From Paucibacter sp. TC2R-5 (GTDB lineage Bacteria > Pseudomonadota > Gammaproteobacteria > Burkholderiales > Burkholderiaceae_C), in contig NZ_JAJIRQ010000004.1 in NCBI RefSeq assembly GCF_025717605.1, forward strand, positions 8,804 to 72,803: 64,000 bases of DNA. The letters are read 5' to 3'. The notes below the pieces were generated by a model. It searched no databases and was not told the DNA's origin. It was given only the letters and a program-made list of their open reading frames with translations. Positions 43,525-52,210 of the stretch are shown piece by piece (position 1 is the first letter of the stretch; each line of letters begins with the position of its first letter). Position numbers and translations under genes: made by a program.

Positions 43525-44238
43525 ATGAAACGTACATTTATTTTGGCTATAGCCGCCGTTTGCAACCTGGCCAACGCGGCTGTTCTTTTTGACAACGGGC
43601 CGGTTGTCAATGCGCAAAAAAAATCGGTTATCGCTGTCGGTGAAACCACAACTGGTCTCGGCGCCAATGGTCCACTCTATGTGGCCGACGACTTCAGCAT
43701 CGAAGCCGGCAAGAGCTGGAATGTCACCAGCATCGATTTCTTCGCATATCAAACCAACGCCGCTGGATTCACTTTTGGCAATGCCAATTGGAGCATCGTT
43801 AAGGATGATGTGAACGGCGCGGTGGTGGCCTCTGGCACGACGGCGGTGACAAACGGTGGCCTTGTGGGCTATCGCGTGTCCAGCAGCCAACAGAACGCTA
43901 CCACTCGCCCGATTTATGACCTGAATGCGGATATCGCTGACCAGAAATTGGATGCCGGCAACTATTGGCTGCGTTGGAATCTGACTGGTACCTTGTCTTC
44001 CGGCCCCTGGGTTGCCGTTACCTCGGACAATCGCCCAGGCAACGCGGCCCAAAAGACCTCGGTCAACGGGATTTTCAATACATGGCAAGAGTCCTCTACA
44101 AAAAGGAAGCATGATCTGCCTTTCGTCTTGAACGGCAATGTGGTTGCGGTGCCAGAACCACAAACCTATGCCTTGATGCTGGGCGGCCTGGCCTTGTTGG
44201 CCGGCGCGGCTCGCCGTCGCGGCAGCAAGCAAGCGTAA
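43525..44238 (+). CDS. PEP-CTERM surface protein
   Basis: A 237-residue exported protein with a signal peptide (MKRTFILAIAAVCNLANA). The body has no recognised domain; it is rich in Asn, Thr, Gly and Ser and looks like a beta-rich secreted fold (for example YVADDFSIEAG). The sorting signal is VPEPQTYALM, a hydrophobic stretch and the basic RRRGSKQA. AGGGA precedes the ATG by six bases. Anchoring would need an exosortase outside the window. A hairpin terminator follows shortly after the stop. Confidence 0.88.
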   Translation: MKRTFILAIAAVCNLANAAVLFDNGPVVNAQKKSVIAVGETTTGLGANGPLYVADDFSIEAGKSWNVTSIDFFAYQTNAAGFTFGNANWSIVKDDVNGAVVASGTTAVTNGGLVGYRVSSSQQNATTRPIYDLNADIADQKLDAGNYWLRWNLTGTLSSGPWVAVTSDNRPGNAAQKTSVNGIFNTWQESSTKRKHDLPFVLNGNVVAVPEPQTYALMLGGLALLAGAARRRGSKQA

Positions 44239-44262
44239 TTTGTGCGCTGAGTTCGGCAATTA

Positions 44263-44289
44263 GAAAAGCGACCCTCGGGTCGCTTTTTT
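44263..44289. terminator. Bidirectional rho-independent terminator between convergent genes
   Basis: AAGCGACC and GGTCGCTT form an eight-base stem with a short loop, with T on the plus side (44283-44289) and A/T-rich sequence on the minus side. It can end both the PEP-CTERM gene and the YceI gene. Confidence 0.85.
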
Positions 44290-44310
44290 CTATCTTGAGC
44301 CGGTCTTTGT

Positions 44311-44880
44311 TTATTGCTTGACCGCTTCCACTTGAATGATCAGTTTGACGTTCTTGGGGAAGCCCCAGGCCAGGCCGTAGTCCACGCCCCACTGGGTGCG
44401 ATCAATGGTGGCTTCAAAATCGCCGCCGCAGACTTCGCGCTTGAGCATGGGGTTGTCATAACAGTTGAAATGCGAGGCTTTGAGCGTGACCGGGTTGGTC
44501 TTGCCCATCAAGGTCAGCTGACCCTGCACTTCGCTGACCTTGTCGCCGTCAAAGACGAATTTGTCGCCGACGAACTTGGCGGTCGGGAACTTCTCGGCGT
44601 TCAGCAACTCGGCGCTGAGCAAGTGGGTGTTCATCGGTGCGAAGCCGGTGTTGGCCGAGGCGATCTCGAAGCTCACTTCAACGCGGCCGGTCTTTGCGGC
44701 GCGGTCAAACTGCACCGACCCTTCTTTCTTGTCAAAGCGGCCACGGTTGGTGGAGGTGCCGAAGTGGGTGATCTCGTAGGTCACAAAAGTGTGGCTGGGA
44801 TCGATGGCATAGGTCGCTGGGGCGGCTTGGCAAAGGCCGGCGCTTGCGGCCAGGGCAAAAGTCAGAAGAAATTGTTTCAT
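44311..44880 (-). CDS. YceI family periplasmic lipid-binding-type protein
   Basis: A 189-residue exported protein (signal MKQFLLTFALAASAGLCQA). YceI features: YAIDPSHTFVTYEITHFGTS, RGRFDKKEGSV, LLSAELLNAEKFPTAKFVGD, GQLTLMGKTNPVTLKASHFN and the CYDNPMLKREVCGGDF pair of Cys. Members bind isoprenoid lipids in an extended lipocalin-like barrel. It is the third gene of the cytochrome b561-YceI-YceI operon, 63 bases after the second YceI gene. The two Cys residues are shared by many YceI proteins with disulfides. Confidence 0.95.
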   Translation of the reverse strand: MKQFLLTFALAASAGLCQAAPATYAIDPSHTFVTYEITHFGTSTNRGRFDKKEGSVQFDRAAKTGRVEVSFEIASANTGFAPMNTHLLSAELLNAEKFPTAKFVGDKFVFDGDKVSEVQGQLTLMGKTNPVTLKASHFNCYDNPMLKREVCGGDFEATIDRTQWGVDYGLAWGFPKNVKLIIQVEAVKQ

Positions 44881-44943
44881 GCTGAGGATCTCGTGAGGAG
44901 TGGGAATTGAGGGTTGAGGGTCAAGGGGGAGGGAAGAGAAAAA

Positions 44944-45504
44944 CTACAGTGCAGGGACGCCGTTGAAGGCGAGCTTGAACTTCACTTGCACCTCGTTGGC
45001 GACCAAGGAGGTGTCGGCCCATTCGCCGTCGCCGATCTTGAATTCGAGGCGTTTGAGTACAAAGCCGCCGCTGGCTGCGGTGATGCCGCCGGCCTGGGCC
45101 AACTGAACCGGTACGACGATGTCGCGGCTGAGGCCCTTGATGGTCAGCTTGCCGGCGACATCGAATTGATTGCTGCCTCGGGCCTTGATGGAGCTGCTTT
45201 GAAAATGCGCCAGCGGCAGCTTTTTGCTGTCAAACCAGGACGCTTTGGCGAGCTCGGACTCAAGCTCAGGCGCACCCAGGCTCACGCTGCCTAACTCGAT
45301 ATTGAAACTGACCTGACCGGCTTCGGGTTTCTTGGGGTCAAAGTTCAGCTTGGCGTCGAAGCGCTTGAAGCGGCCTTCTACCGGCACGCCCATCTGGCGG
45401 CTGGTGAAGCTGAGTTCGCTCAAGGCCGGCGCCAAATCCGCCGCGCTGGCGGGGCCGGCCGCGCTGGCCAGGCCGATCAAAAAAAGGGCAAGAAGGTTTC
45501 TCAT
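44944..45504 (-). CDS. YceI family periplasmic protein, second copy
   Basis: A 186-residue exported protein (signal MRNLLALFLIGLASAAGPA). It keeps YceI features such as SFTSRQMGVPVEGRFKRFDA, KASWFDSKKLPLAHFQSSSI and GKLTIKGLSRDIVVP, but lacks the Cys pair of the first copy. The two are only distantly similar. Its start overlaps the stop of the cytochrome b561 gene by four bases, so it is translated with it. Such b561-YceI units are common in proteobacteria and may link quinone or haem chemistry to lipid binding. Confidence 0.95.
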   Translation of the reverse strand: MRNLLALFLIGLASAAGPASAADLAPALSELSFTSRQMGVPVEGRFKRFDAKLNFDPKKPEAGQVSFNIELGSVSLGAPELESELAKASWFDSKKLPLAHFQSSSIKARGSNQFDVAGKLTIKGLSRDIVVPVQLAQAGGITAASGGFVLKRLEFKIGDGEWADTSLVANEVQVKFKLAFNGVPAL

Positions 45505-46085
45505 GGGGCAGTTTTCCGCGTTTGCTTGAAAGGCGACATGCGTTGCAGCAGGCCGTCACGGTCGATGAAGTGATGTTTGAGGGCGGCGCCCAGATGCGCC
45601 AAGATCAGCGCGGCCAAGCCATAGGCCAGCAGTTGGTGGGCCTGCTTGAAGCTGGCCGCCAGCGCCTTGTCAACCGGCACAAAATCCGGCAGAGGCAAGA
45701 CCCCGAACCACACGATGGGGAAACCCGCCGCCGAGCTGTAAGCCCAGCCCGCCAAGGGCACCGCAAAAAACAGCAGGTAGAGCAGACCGTGGGTCATATG
45801 CGCAGCCCGCGCTTGCCAGGCAGGCATGGGCAGCTCAGCCGGCGGGCGATGTGTCAAACGCCAAAGCAGGCGCAAGGCCGACAGCAGCAAGATGCTCACG
45901 CCCGCCCATTTATGCCAGTTGTACAGCTTCAGCCGGCTGGGCGAGAAGGGCAGGTCGCTCATATACAGGCCCAGGCCCAGCGCGCCGATGATGGCGATGG
46001 CGAGCAGCCAATGCAGGGCAATTGCGATTGCGCTGTAACGCAGGGGCTTGGCCTTAGCTGCGATGGGTGAGAGCTGTTGATCCAT
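45501..46085 (-). CDS. Cytochrome b561 family protein
   Basis: A 194-residue integral membrane protein with four main hydrophobic segments. Haem-ligand His residues sit in IALHWLLA (near 25), NWHKWAG (near 60), HMTHGLLYLL (near 100) and KQAHQLLAYG (near 155), as expected for two b haems. It should pass electrons across the inner membrane, often from quinol. I chose the ATG at 46085; an earlier codon at 46118 would add 11 residues. It is the first gene of an operon with two YceI genes and diverges from the HD gene. Confidence 0.92.
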   Translation of the reverse strand: MDQQLSPIAAKAKPLRYSAIAIALHWLLAIAIIGALGLGLYMSDLPFSPSRLKLYNWHKWAGVSILLLSALRLLWRLTHRPPAELPMPAWQARAAHMTHGLLYLLFFAVPLAGWAYSSAAGFPIVWFGVLPLPDFVPVDKALAASFKQAHQLLAYGLAALILAHLGAALKHHFIDRDGLLQRMSPFKQTRKTAP

Positions 46086-46265
46086 AGCCTGCAGTGTGCG
46101 TGATGGACCTCTGCGCATGGTTCAGCAGGCTTGTGTCTACTGTTCATGGTTTTTGAATGATCCGCGGCGTAACCATTCACGTTCACCGCGAATTCACCGT
46201 TTTGTCACGGTGCGGTCATCGCACGGCAGGCAAGATGGCGACACTGATTTTCAGAGGTGAGCGCA

Positions 46266-46853
46266 ATGGACGTGGTACGCAAGATCGAGGCGCTGTTCGA
46301 GCGCCGGGGCGCATCGATTTACACCGGGCAGCGCCTGGAGCGGCGGGAAAGCGTGTCCGCGCTGGAGCATGCTTTGCAATGCGCGCAACTGGCCGAGTGG
46401 GCTTATGCCGACAACGCCTTGGTGGCTGCGGCCTTGCTGCATGATCTGGGGCAGTTGATCGATGCGCCGGCCGAAGCGAGCCTGTACAGCGACGAACATG
46501 AGCTGCGCGCACTCAATATGCTGGCGGCCGGCGGGTTCGGAAGCGATGTGCTGGAGCCTATCCGCTTGCACGTACAGGCAAAGCGTTACCTGATCTCCAC
46601 CGACGAGCGTTACGCGGAGGGCTTGTCGGCGGCATCTCTGCATTCATTGGGCATGCAAGGTGGCCGCATGAATGCCGAGGAACGCCTCATCTTCATGGCC
46701 CAAACACAGTCTTCGCGCGCCTTGCAGCTGCGCCGCTGGGATGATTTGGCCAAACAGCCGGGCAAGCGCACGCCGCCGCTGGCCTATTACTTGAATCTGC
46801 TGGACGAGGTCTTGCGCGCAGCGCGTCAGCCGGCGCGGGTCGTGCTGGCCTGA
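46266..46853 (+). CDS. PhnZ-like HD-domain oxygenase (phosphonate degradation type)
   Basis: A 195-residue HD-domain protein of the mixed-valent di-iron oxygenase group. Visible ligands are His35 in ALEHALQCAQLAE, His and Asp in LLHDLGQLI, His in DEHELRAL, His in RLHVQAKRYL, and the late RRWDD. Conserved Tyr and Glu gates lie before His35, though with a longer spacing. The His that usually follows two residues after HD is Gln here. Known members cleave organophosphonates after hydroxylation; no partner dioxygenase is nearby, so the substrate is open. ATG at 46266 has AGAGGTG upstream. A GTG nine bases earlier is also possible. Confidence 0.8.
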   Translation: MDVVRKIEALFERRGASIYTGQRLERRESVSALEHALQCAQLAEWAYADNALVAAALLHDLGQLIDAPAEASLYSDEHELRALNMLAAGGFGSDVLEPIRLHVQAKRYLISTDERYAEGLSAASLHSLGMQGGRMNAEERLIFMAQTQSSRALQLRRWDDLAKQPGKRTPPLAYYLNLLDEVLRAARQPARVVLA

Positions 46854-46977
46854 GTGCCTGCGCAGCACGCATCCTACTTGAGGGGGATGGCGCTTTGTCA
46901 GAGCAAGCCAGATACTAGCAACCGATCGATACGCCGCCTGGACCTCGGCGTGTTGGTTGAAGGGGGAGGACGACGAC

Positions 46978-47025
46978 GCCGACAAGCAAAGCCCGCAAGG
47001 GCCCCGCTTGTCGGCTTAGTTTTTT
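46978..47025 (+). terminator. Rho-independent terminator after the HD oxygenase gene
   Basis: GCCGACAAGC (46978-46987) pairs exactly with GCTTGTCGGC (47006-47015), enclosing a smaller GCCC-GCAA-GGGC hairpin, and is followed by TTAGTTTTTT. It lies 125 bases beyond the stop of the HD gene. Confidence 0.85.
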
Positions 47026-47108
47026 GTGCCGCCCGTTTTGTCTCCACCTGCGAGACTCGCTGCGGAGTCCTCATCGGGCCTTGACTGCCGCAAGCCGAGC
47101 CCACGGGC

Positions 47109-48059
47109 TCACCATTTCATTTCGCCCTTGTTGACCTTGGCGCCGATCTCCAAAGCGATGTCCAGGCCCGCCTGTGGGTAGGCTGTCTTCATGGTCTTGA
47201 TCAGGGTTGCGGCGTCTGCTGCCTTGGGCAACTCGGTCTCGAAGCGCTGCAAATAGTTGATGGTGGCGGGGATGTGGCTGGCGTCCCAGTTGCTGCCCGG
47301 CAGCATATGACCAGGCACCACCACCTGCGGCTGCAAGGCGGCCATGCTGCCCAGCTTGCTGATCCAGGCTGCGCGTTCGGCGGCAGTTTGGGTGTCGGCC
47401 GTCCAGGCATGCAGGCCGCCGAAAACATTGACGCCGCCGACCACTGCCTTGATGGAAGGAATCCAAACATAGCTGCGATGCGCCAGACTGTCGTCCAGGC
47501 CGCGCACTTCCAGCGTCTGGCCTTCCAGTGTCAGCTGATTACCGACCAGGGCTTCCGGTAAGACCGGCGTGCGCGGCGCGTTGGCGCCCAGGCGTGGGCC
47601 CCAAACCTTGAGTTTGTTCGGCAGGGACGCTTCAATCTTCTTCAGCGTCGGCGCGGCAGCAAGGATGCGGGCCTGCGGAAACTCAGCGTGCAAGACCTCC
47701 AGGCCGAAGTAGAAGTCCGGGTCGGCTGCCGACACATAGATGGTGCTGAGCGTCTTGCCGCTGTCCAGCACCGCCGCCGCGACGCGCAGCGCATCGGCAC
47801 GGGTGAAGCCGGCGTCCAGGAGGATGGCTTCCTTGGCACCCATCACCAGGACCGAGTTGACGTGAAAACTCTGTGGACCGTGATTGATCACCTTGAGACT
47901 GAGTGCGGCTGGGGCCGGGCTGGTGGCAGTGGCCGAGGCTGTGTTTGTTTGCGCCTGGGCGCCGACCATGCCGCTGGCCAAAAGCCCGGCGATGCCGAAC
48001 TGCTTGAGCAGGCGAGGCAATTGCAAAAGCGTTGTGCGGGAGAGAGCTGGCTTGTTCAT
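47109..48059 (-). CDS. Exported metallo-beta-lactamase-fold protein with an altered metal site
   Basis: A 316-residue protein with an N-terminal signal (GIAGLLASGMVGAQA). The fold is clear: INHGPQSFHVNSVLV at the start, then AILLDAGF, and later RSYVWIPSIKAVVGGVNVFGG and VVPGHMLPG. The usual HxHxDH metal site is replaced by SAADPDFYFG, as in a divergent subgroup; the later GH in VVPGHM is kept. It may bind one metal or a different one, and its substrate is unknown. No operon partner lies nearby. It converges with the HD gene terminator. Confidence 0.82.
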   Translation of the reverse strand: MNKPALSRTTLLQLPRLLKQFGIAGLLASGMVGAQAQTNTASATATSPAPAALSLKVINHGPQSFHVNSVLVMGAKEAILLDAGFTRADALRVAAAVLDSGKTLSTIYVSAADPDFYFGLEVLHAEFPQARILAAAPTLKKIEASLPNKLKVWGPRLGANAPRTPVLPEALVGNQLTLEGQTLEVRGLDDSLAHRSYVWIPSIKAVVGGVNVFGGLHAWTADTQTAAERAAWISKLGSMAALQPQVVVPGHMLPGSNWDASHIPATINYLQRFETELPKAADAATLIKTMKTAYPQAGLDIALEIGAKVNKGEMKW

Positions 48060-48385
48060 GTCTGATCCATTCGTTTGCGATGGGTCAGACTGTATTTGCG
48101 CGAAAACAATTGATAAACAGCGAATGCAGGACTAGTTTGTTGTCAAATTCGGGCGAATCCAACGGGGTGGCGGCACTGCTTTGAACAGGTACTCAGCGGT
48201 GCAAAGCCCGAGCGCGAGCCCCAGCTTGCGAGCGCGACAGAGGGCTGCAATCACTGCGTTCTTTGCACCGAAGCGGCCGCGCAAATGGACGGGCTCGGTT
48301 ATGCTGCGCGCCGACTGCTGAGATGAGTTTTAGCCTCAGCGAGCGTGCCGCAGCCACCGTGGAACTTTAGTCAGGCTAACCCGCA
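48060..48385. other. Intergenic region with an inverted repeat
   Basis: About 325 bases between divergent genes. CGGTGCAAAG (48197-48206) has an exact inverted copy at 48261-48270, 54 bases apart. No gene or clear promoter is seen. Confidence 0.5.
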
Positions 48386-49804
48386 ATGTGCATTGACCTT
48401 TTTGCCCCTCAATACCTGCGTCGCGGGCTCGGGGTGCTGCTGCTGCTGATCAGCGGCTGCGCTTCGCGGCCCGCTAATCCGCCCCTGCTCAAACAAGATC
48501 ATGAGCATGGCTACCGCTTGTCGAGCTGGCAGGCCGAGCGCGGCGACCCCGAATTTGGCCTGGTGGTGGCGATGTCGGGCGGCGGCACGCGTGCGGCGGC
48601 GTTCTCTTACGGCATCTTGGAGGAGTTGCGTCGCACCCCGGTGCCAACGCCCTCAGGGCAGGGCCGCATGCTGGACGACGTCAATATCGTGACGGGCATT
48701 TCCGGCGGCAGCTTCACCGCCCTGTCTTATGCGCTTTACGGCGAGCGCCTGTTTGACGAGTTCGAGACGCGCTTTCTCAAGCGCGATGTGCAGGGCGACT
48801 TGATGCGCCTGGTGCTCAATCCGCTGTCTTGGCCGCAGATGGCGGGCGGCAGCTTCACGCGCACCGATCTGGCCGCCGACTATTACGACCGCATCCTGTT
48901 CGAGGGCGCCACCTTTGGCGACCTGCGCAAGCGCGGCGGCCCGTTCACCAATGTCGCGGCGACCGAAGTCAGCACCGGCTCGCGCATCACCTTCAACCAA
49001 AACACTTTCGATCTCTTGTGCGCCGACTTGAGCCAGGTTCGGCTGGCGCGAGCGGCGGCCGCGTCGTCGGCGGTGCCGGGGCTGTTCGCGCCAATAGGCT
49101 TTGACAACTACGCGGGCAGTTGCGGCTTTGATTTGGGTGCCAATGTGGCTCGGGTGTTCGGCAACAAGGTCGACAAGGACGCGACCGGTCGCGTCAGCTT
49201 GCGCGACCGCGAGTTTGTCGCCTTGCAAGACGGCACACAGCATCGTTACTTGCACCTGATCGACGGTGGCCTGTCCGATAACGTGGGCCTGCGTTCGCTG
49301 TTGGAAGGGCTGGAGGCCTCGGTCGCCAGCGAGCGCTTCCGCGATGTATCGGGCTTCAACAAGCTCAAGCGCATCGCCGTGATTGCCGTCAATTCGCTGG
49401 CCGACGGTGAGAACGATTGGGGCATGCATGAAGCGCCGCCGAATATGCTGTCCATGCTGGTGCGCGCCGCCGGCGTGCCGATTGACCGCTACAGCTATGA
49501 GCAGATCGAGCTGCTGCGCAATTTTGTGCGCACCTTGCAGCATCTGAAGGGGCCGGACGGGCAGCCGATCGCGGTCGAGTTCTACGCCATCGACATCAAT
49601 TTCGACCAGATCACCGACCCTGAAGAAAAGCGCTACTTCCGCAATTTGCCCACCAGTTTTGTGCTCAGCGCCGAGCAGGTGGACCGGCTGCGCGAGATGG
49701 CAGGGCGCTTGCTGCGCCAGTCGCCCGACTACCAGCGCCTGCTGCGCGACCTGAGCGCCAGCGCCCTGGCCGAAGCCCCGCCGACATCCAAAACTCAGCC
49801 CTGA
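48386..49804 (+). CDS. Patatin-like phospholipase lipoprotein
   Basis: A 472-residue protein with a lipoprotein signal (LLLLISGC, lipobox Cys25). The patatin domain shows the oxyanion loop SGGGTRAAAF, the nucleophile GISGGSF and the catalytic Asp in DGGLSDNVGL, making a Ser-Asp dyad. It should be an outer-membrane-anchored acyl hydrolase acting on phospholipids. It lies directly upstream of TolC and HlyD genes (39-base gap), so it may be co-transcribed with the exporter. Members of this group occur near such efflux genes, but a shared role is not shown. Confidence 0.9.
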   Translation: MCIDLFAPQYLRRGLGVLLLLISGCASRPANPPLLKQDHEHGYRLSSWQAERGDPEFGLVVAMSGGGTRAAAFSYGILEELRRTPVPTPSGQGRMLDDVNIVTGISGGSFTALSYALYGERLFDEFETRFLKRDVQGDLMRLVLNPLSWPQMAGGSFTRTDLAADYYDRILFEGATFGDLRKRGGPFTNVAATEVSTGSRITFNQNTFDLLCADLSQVRLARAAAASSAVPGLFAPIGFDNYAGSCGFDLGANVARVFGNKVDKDATGRVSLRDREFVALQDGTQHRYLHLIDGGLSDNVGLRSLLEGLEASVASERFRDVSGFNKLKRIAVIAVNSLADGENDWGMHEAPPNMLSMLVRAAGVPIDRYSYEQIELLRNFVRTLQHLKGPDGQPIAVEFYAIDINFDQITDPEEKRYFRNLPTSFVLSAEQVDRLREMAGRLLRQSPDYQRLLRDLSASALAEAPPTSKTQP

Positions 49805-49843
49805 ATCGGTTATGCTCCGCGCAACCATATGCTTAGCTTGCGG

Positions 49844-51220
49844 ATGAAAACTGTCTCCATCTTGTCACTGTGTTTGCTGTGGGCTTCTGGCGTTAGCGCC
49901 GAGGCGCTGAGCTGGCACGAGGCCACTCAGCTGCTGCGGCAAAACTCGGATCAAATGGCCGGCGCCCGCGCTGCGGTGGACAGCGCGCAAGCCCGCTCCG
50001 AAGGCATCGCCCGCGCCGGCGGCCCCATTGTCAGCGTCTACGGTGCGGCCTACAGCTACAAGGCCAGTGTCGATCTGAATCTGGACCCGCTCAACCACGG
50101 CTTGGGCAATGTGATCAGCCTGCTGCCGCCGGGCTTGGCAAGCCAGTTACCACCCTTGCCACCGCTGCCGCACAACACCACGCTCTCACACAGCAATACC
50201 AATCAAGCCGCCTTGGTGAATGCGGTCTGGCCTATCTACCTGGGCGGGGCGACCGATGCGCTGCGCGGTGTGGCGGCGGGGCAAACCGCCGAGGCGCAGG
50301 CCGAGCTGAGCCATACCGAAGAAGAGGCGCTGGCACTGCTGGCGCAGCGCTACTTCCAGACCCAGATGGCGCGCCGCGCTGCCAGCCTGCGCGAGGCGGC
50401 CGCCGCCGGCGTGTCCGAACATGACGCTGCGGCCGAGAAGATGCTGCAGGCCGGCGTGGCCTCCAAGCTGGAGCGCCTGCAAGCGCGCGCCGCCTTGCAA
50501 GATGCACAGCACCAGGCCCGCAAGGCGCGCAGCGACGCAGAGCTGGTCGCGGCCGCCCTGGCCCGAACCGTCAAAATAGACGGCGTGCCGACGCCCAGCA
50601 CGCCTTTGTCGGTCAGCTCGCAGCCGCTGCCCCCGCTGCAAGACTTCATCAACACCGCGATGACCCTTCACCCTGGCCTGGCCAAGGTGGCCGCCAAGCG
50701 TACTCAGGCCGAGCAACTGAAGGCAGGCTCCAAGGCGCTGGAGCGCCCGCAGGTGTTCGCCTTCGGCCAACGTTCGCTGACGCATAACGGCGACTGGCTG
50801 GCCGGTGTGGGCATACGCGTCAACCTCTGGGATTCGCTAGACCACGACGCGCTGGATCGGTCACACCTGAAGCAGATCGCGCAAGTCGACGCGGCCGATG
50901 CGCAGGCGCGCAGCGACATCGCCTTGCTGGTCGAGCGCCAATGGCGCAGCGCCGAGCAGGCGCGCTCGCAATACCTGAGCCTGGCCGCGCAAGACGAATT
51001 GGGTCAGGAAATCTTGCATCTGCGCCGGGTAGGCCTCAAGCAAGGCAGCAGCACGACGCTGGATCTGATCGACGCCGAGCTGAACCTGGCCAAGCTGCGT
51101 ACCGAGCGCGCGCAGGTCGCCTATGAACATGTGATGGCCTTGGTCGGCCTGTTGCAAGCCAGCGGTCAGCTCGAGAGTCTGGGCGACTACCTGGCCCGCG
51201 CCGATGTGCGCGTCGAATAG
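49844..51220 (+). CDS. TolC-family outer-membrane efflux protein
   Basis: A 458-residue protein with a signal peptide (MKTVSILSLCLLWASGVSA). Alternating coiled-coil segments in two repeats (for example LREAAAAGVSEHDAAAEKML, LKQIAQVDAADAQARSDIAL) match the OEP family of trimeric outer-membrane channels. The ATG at 49844 gives the best signal; an ATG at 49829 is also in frame. It is the first of four genes (TolC, HlyD, two permeases) with gaps of 15, 3 and 1 bases, so it forms an operon for export across both membranes. Confidence 0.92.
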   Translation: MKTVSILSLCLLWASGVSAEALSWHEATQLLRQNSDQMAGARAAVDSAQARSEGIARAGGPIVSVYGAAYSYKASVDLNLDPLNHGLGNVISLLPPGLASQLPPLPPLPHNTTLSHSNTNQAALVNAVWPIYLGGATDALRGVAAGQTAEAQAELSHTEEEALALLAQRYFQTQMARRAASLREAAAAGVSEHDAAAEKMLQAGVASKLERLQARAALQDAQHQARKARSDAELVAAALARTVKIDGVPTPSTPLSVSSQPLPPLQDFINTAMTLHPGLAKVAAKRTQAEQLKAGSKALERPQVFAFGQRSLTHNGDWLAGVGIRVNLWDSLDHDALDRSHLKQIAQVDAADAQARSDIALLVERQWRSAEQARSQYLSLAAQDELGQEILHLRRVGLKQGSSTTLDLIDAELNLAKLRTERAQVAYEHVMALVGLLQASGQLESLGDYLARADVRVE

Positions 51221-51235
51221 AACAAGAGATTGCCG

Positions 51236-52207
51236 ATGAATTTGCCTAAGTTTTTAGTGCCGGCTATTGCCGTGACCGCGCTGGGAGTTGCTGTCTACGC
51301 GATGCTGCAGCACAACCCTCCTGCGCCTGAGCAGCTGCAAGGCATGATGGAAGCGCGCGAGACCGATATCGCGCCCAAGCTGACCGGCCGAGTGCTTGAG
51401 CTCTTGGTGCAAGAAGGCCAGCGCATCGAAAAAGGCGCGCTGATCCTGCGCATCGACAGCCCCGAGGTGGCGGCCAAGATGGCGCAGGCCAGCAATGCGG
51501 CCTCGGCGGCAGCTGCGGTCGCTCAAAAAGCCAAGAACGGCGCGCGCCCTGAAGAAATCCGCATGGCGCAAGCTAACTTCGAGCGTGCGCAGGTCGGGGT
51601 TGATTTGGCCCGCAAGAGTTTCGAGCGAGTTGACGGCCTTTACAAAGAAGGCCTGGTGTCGGCGCAAAAGCGCGACGAGGCGGAGGCGAATTGGCGTGCG
51701 TCGCAAGGGCTGGCCAATGCGGCTCGTGCCCAGGCCGATATGGCCCGTGCCGGCGCGCGCAGCGAAGACCAGGCCGCCGCTAACGCCCAAGCTGCTCAGG
51801 TGAAGGGCGCCGTGCAAGAGGTGGAAGTGGCCCGCGCCGAGACCGAGCTGAAAAGCCCGGTGGCGGGCGAGGTGGCCAAGCTTTTGGCCAAGGTGGGCGA
51901 GCTGTCGCCGGCCGGCGTGCCGGTGATCACGGTGGTGGATCTGGCCGATCAATGGATGCTCTTGAACGTGCGTGAAGATCAGCTGCAGCGCTTTGCCGTC
52001 GGCCAGGAGTTCGACGCCACGCTGCCGGCGCTGCCGAATCAGACCGTGCGTTTCAAGGTCCTTGCCTCGCAGGCGCTGCCCGACTTCGCCACCTGGCGCG
52101 CCACCCGCAGCAACCAGGGCTATGACCTGCGCACCTTCGAGATCAAGGCGCAGCCGCTCAAACCGATTGCGCGCGCGCGGCCCGGCATGAGCGTGCTGGT
52201 CAAGTAA
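51236..52207 (+). CDS. HlyD-type membrane fusion protein
   Basis: A 323-residue protein with one N-terminal hydrophobic helix (about 6-22), then a biotinyl-lipoyl-like split domain (MMEARETDIAPKLTGRVLEL at the start, ELKSPVAGEVAKLLAKVGE later) enclosing a helical hairpin (residues about 75-200). It joins an inner-membrane permease to TolC. AAGAGA precedes the ATG at 51236. The sequence is close to the YhiI/EmrA-like adaptors used with ABC-2 permeases. It lies between the TolC gene and two permease genes. Confidence 0.93.
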   Translation: MNLPKFLVPAIAVTALGVAVYAMLQHNPPAPEQLQGMMEARETDIAPKLTGRVLELLVQEGQRIEKGALILRIDSPEVAAKMAQASNAASAAAAVAQKAKNGARPEEIRMAQANFERAQVGVDLARKSFERVDGLYKEGLVSAQKRDEAEANWRASQGLANAARAQADMARAGARSEDQAAANAQAAQVKGAVQEVEVARAETELKSPVAGEVAKLLAKVGELSPAGVPVITVVDLADQWMLLNVREDQLQRFAVGQEFDATLPALPNQTVRFKVLASQALPDFATWRATRSNQGYDLRTFEIKAQPLKPIARARPGMSVLVK

Positions 52208-52210
52208 ATC

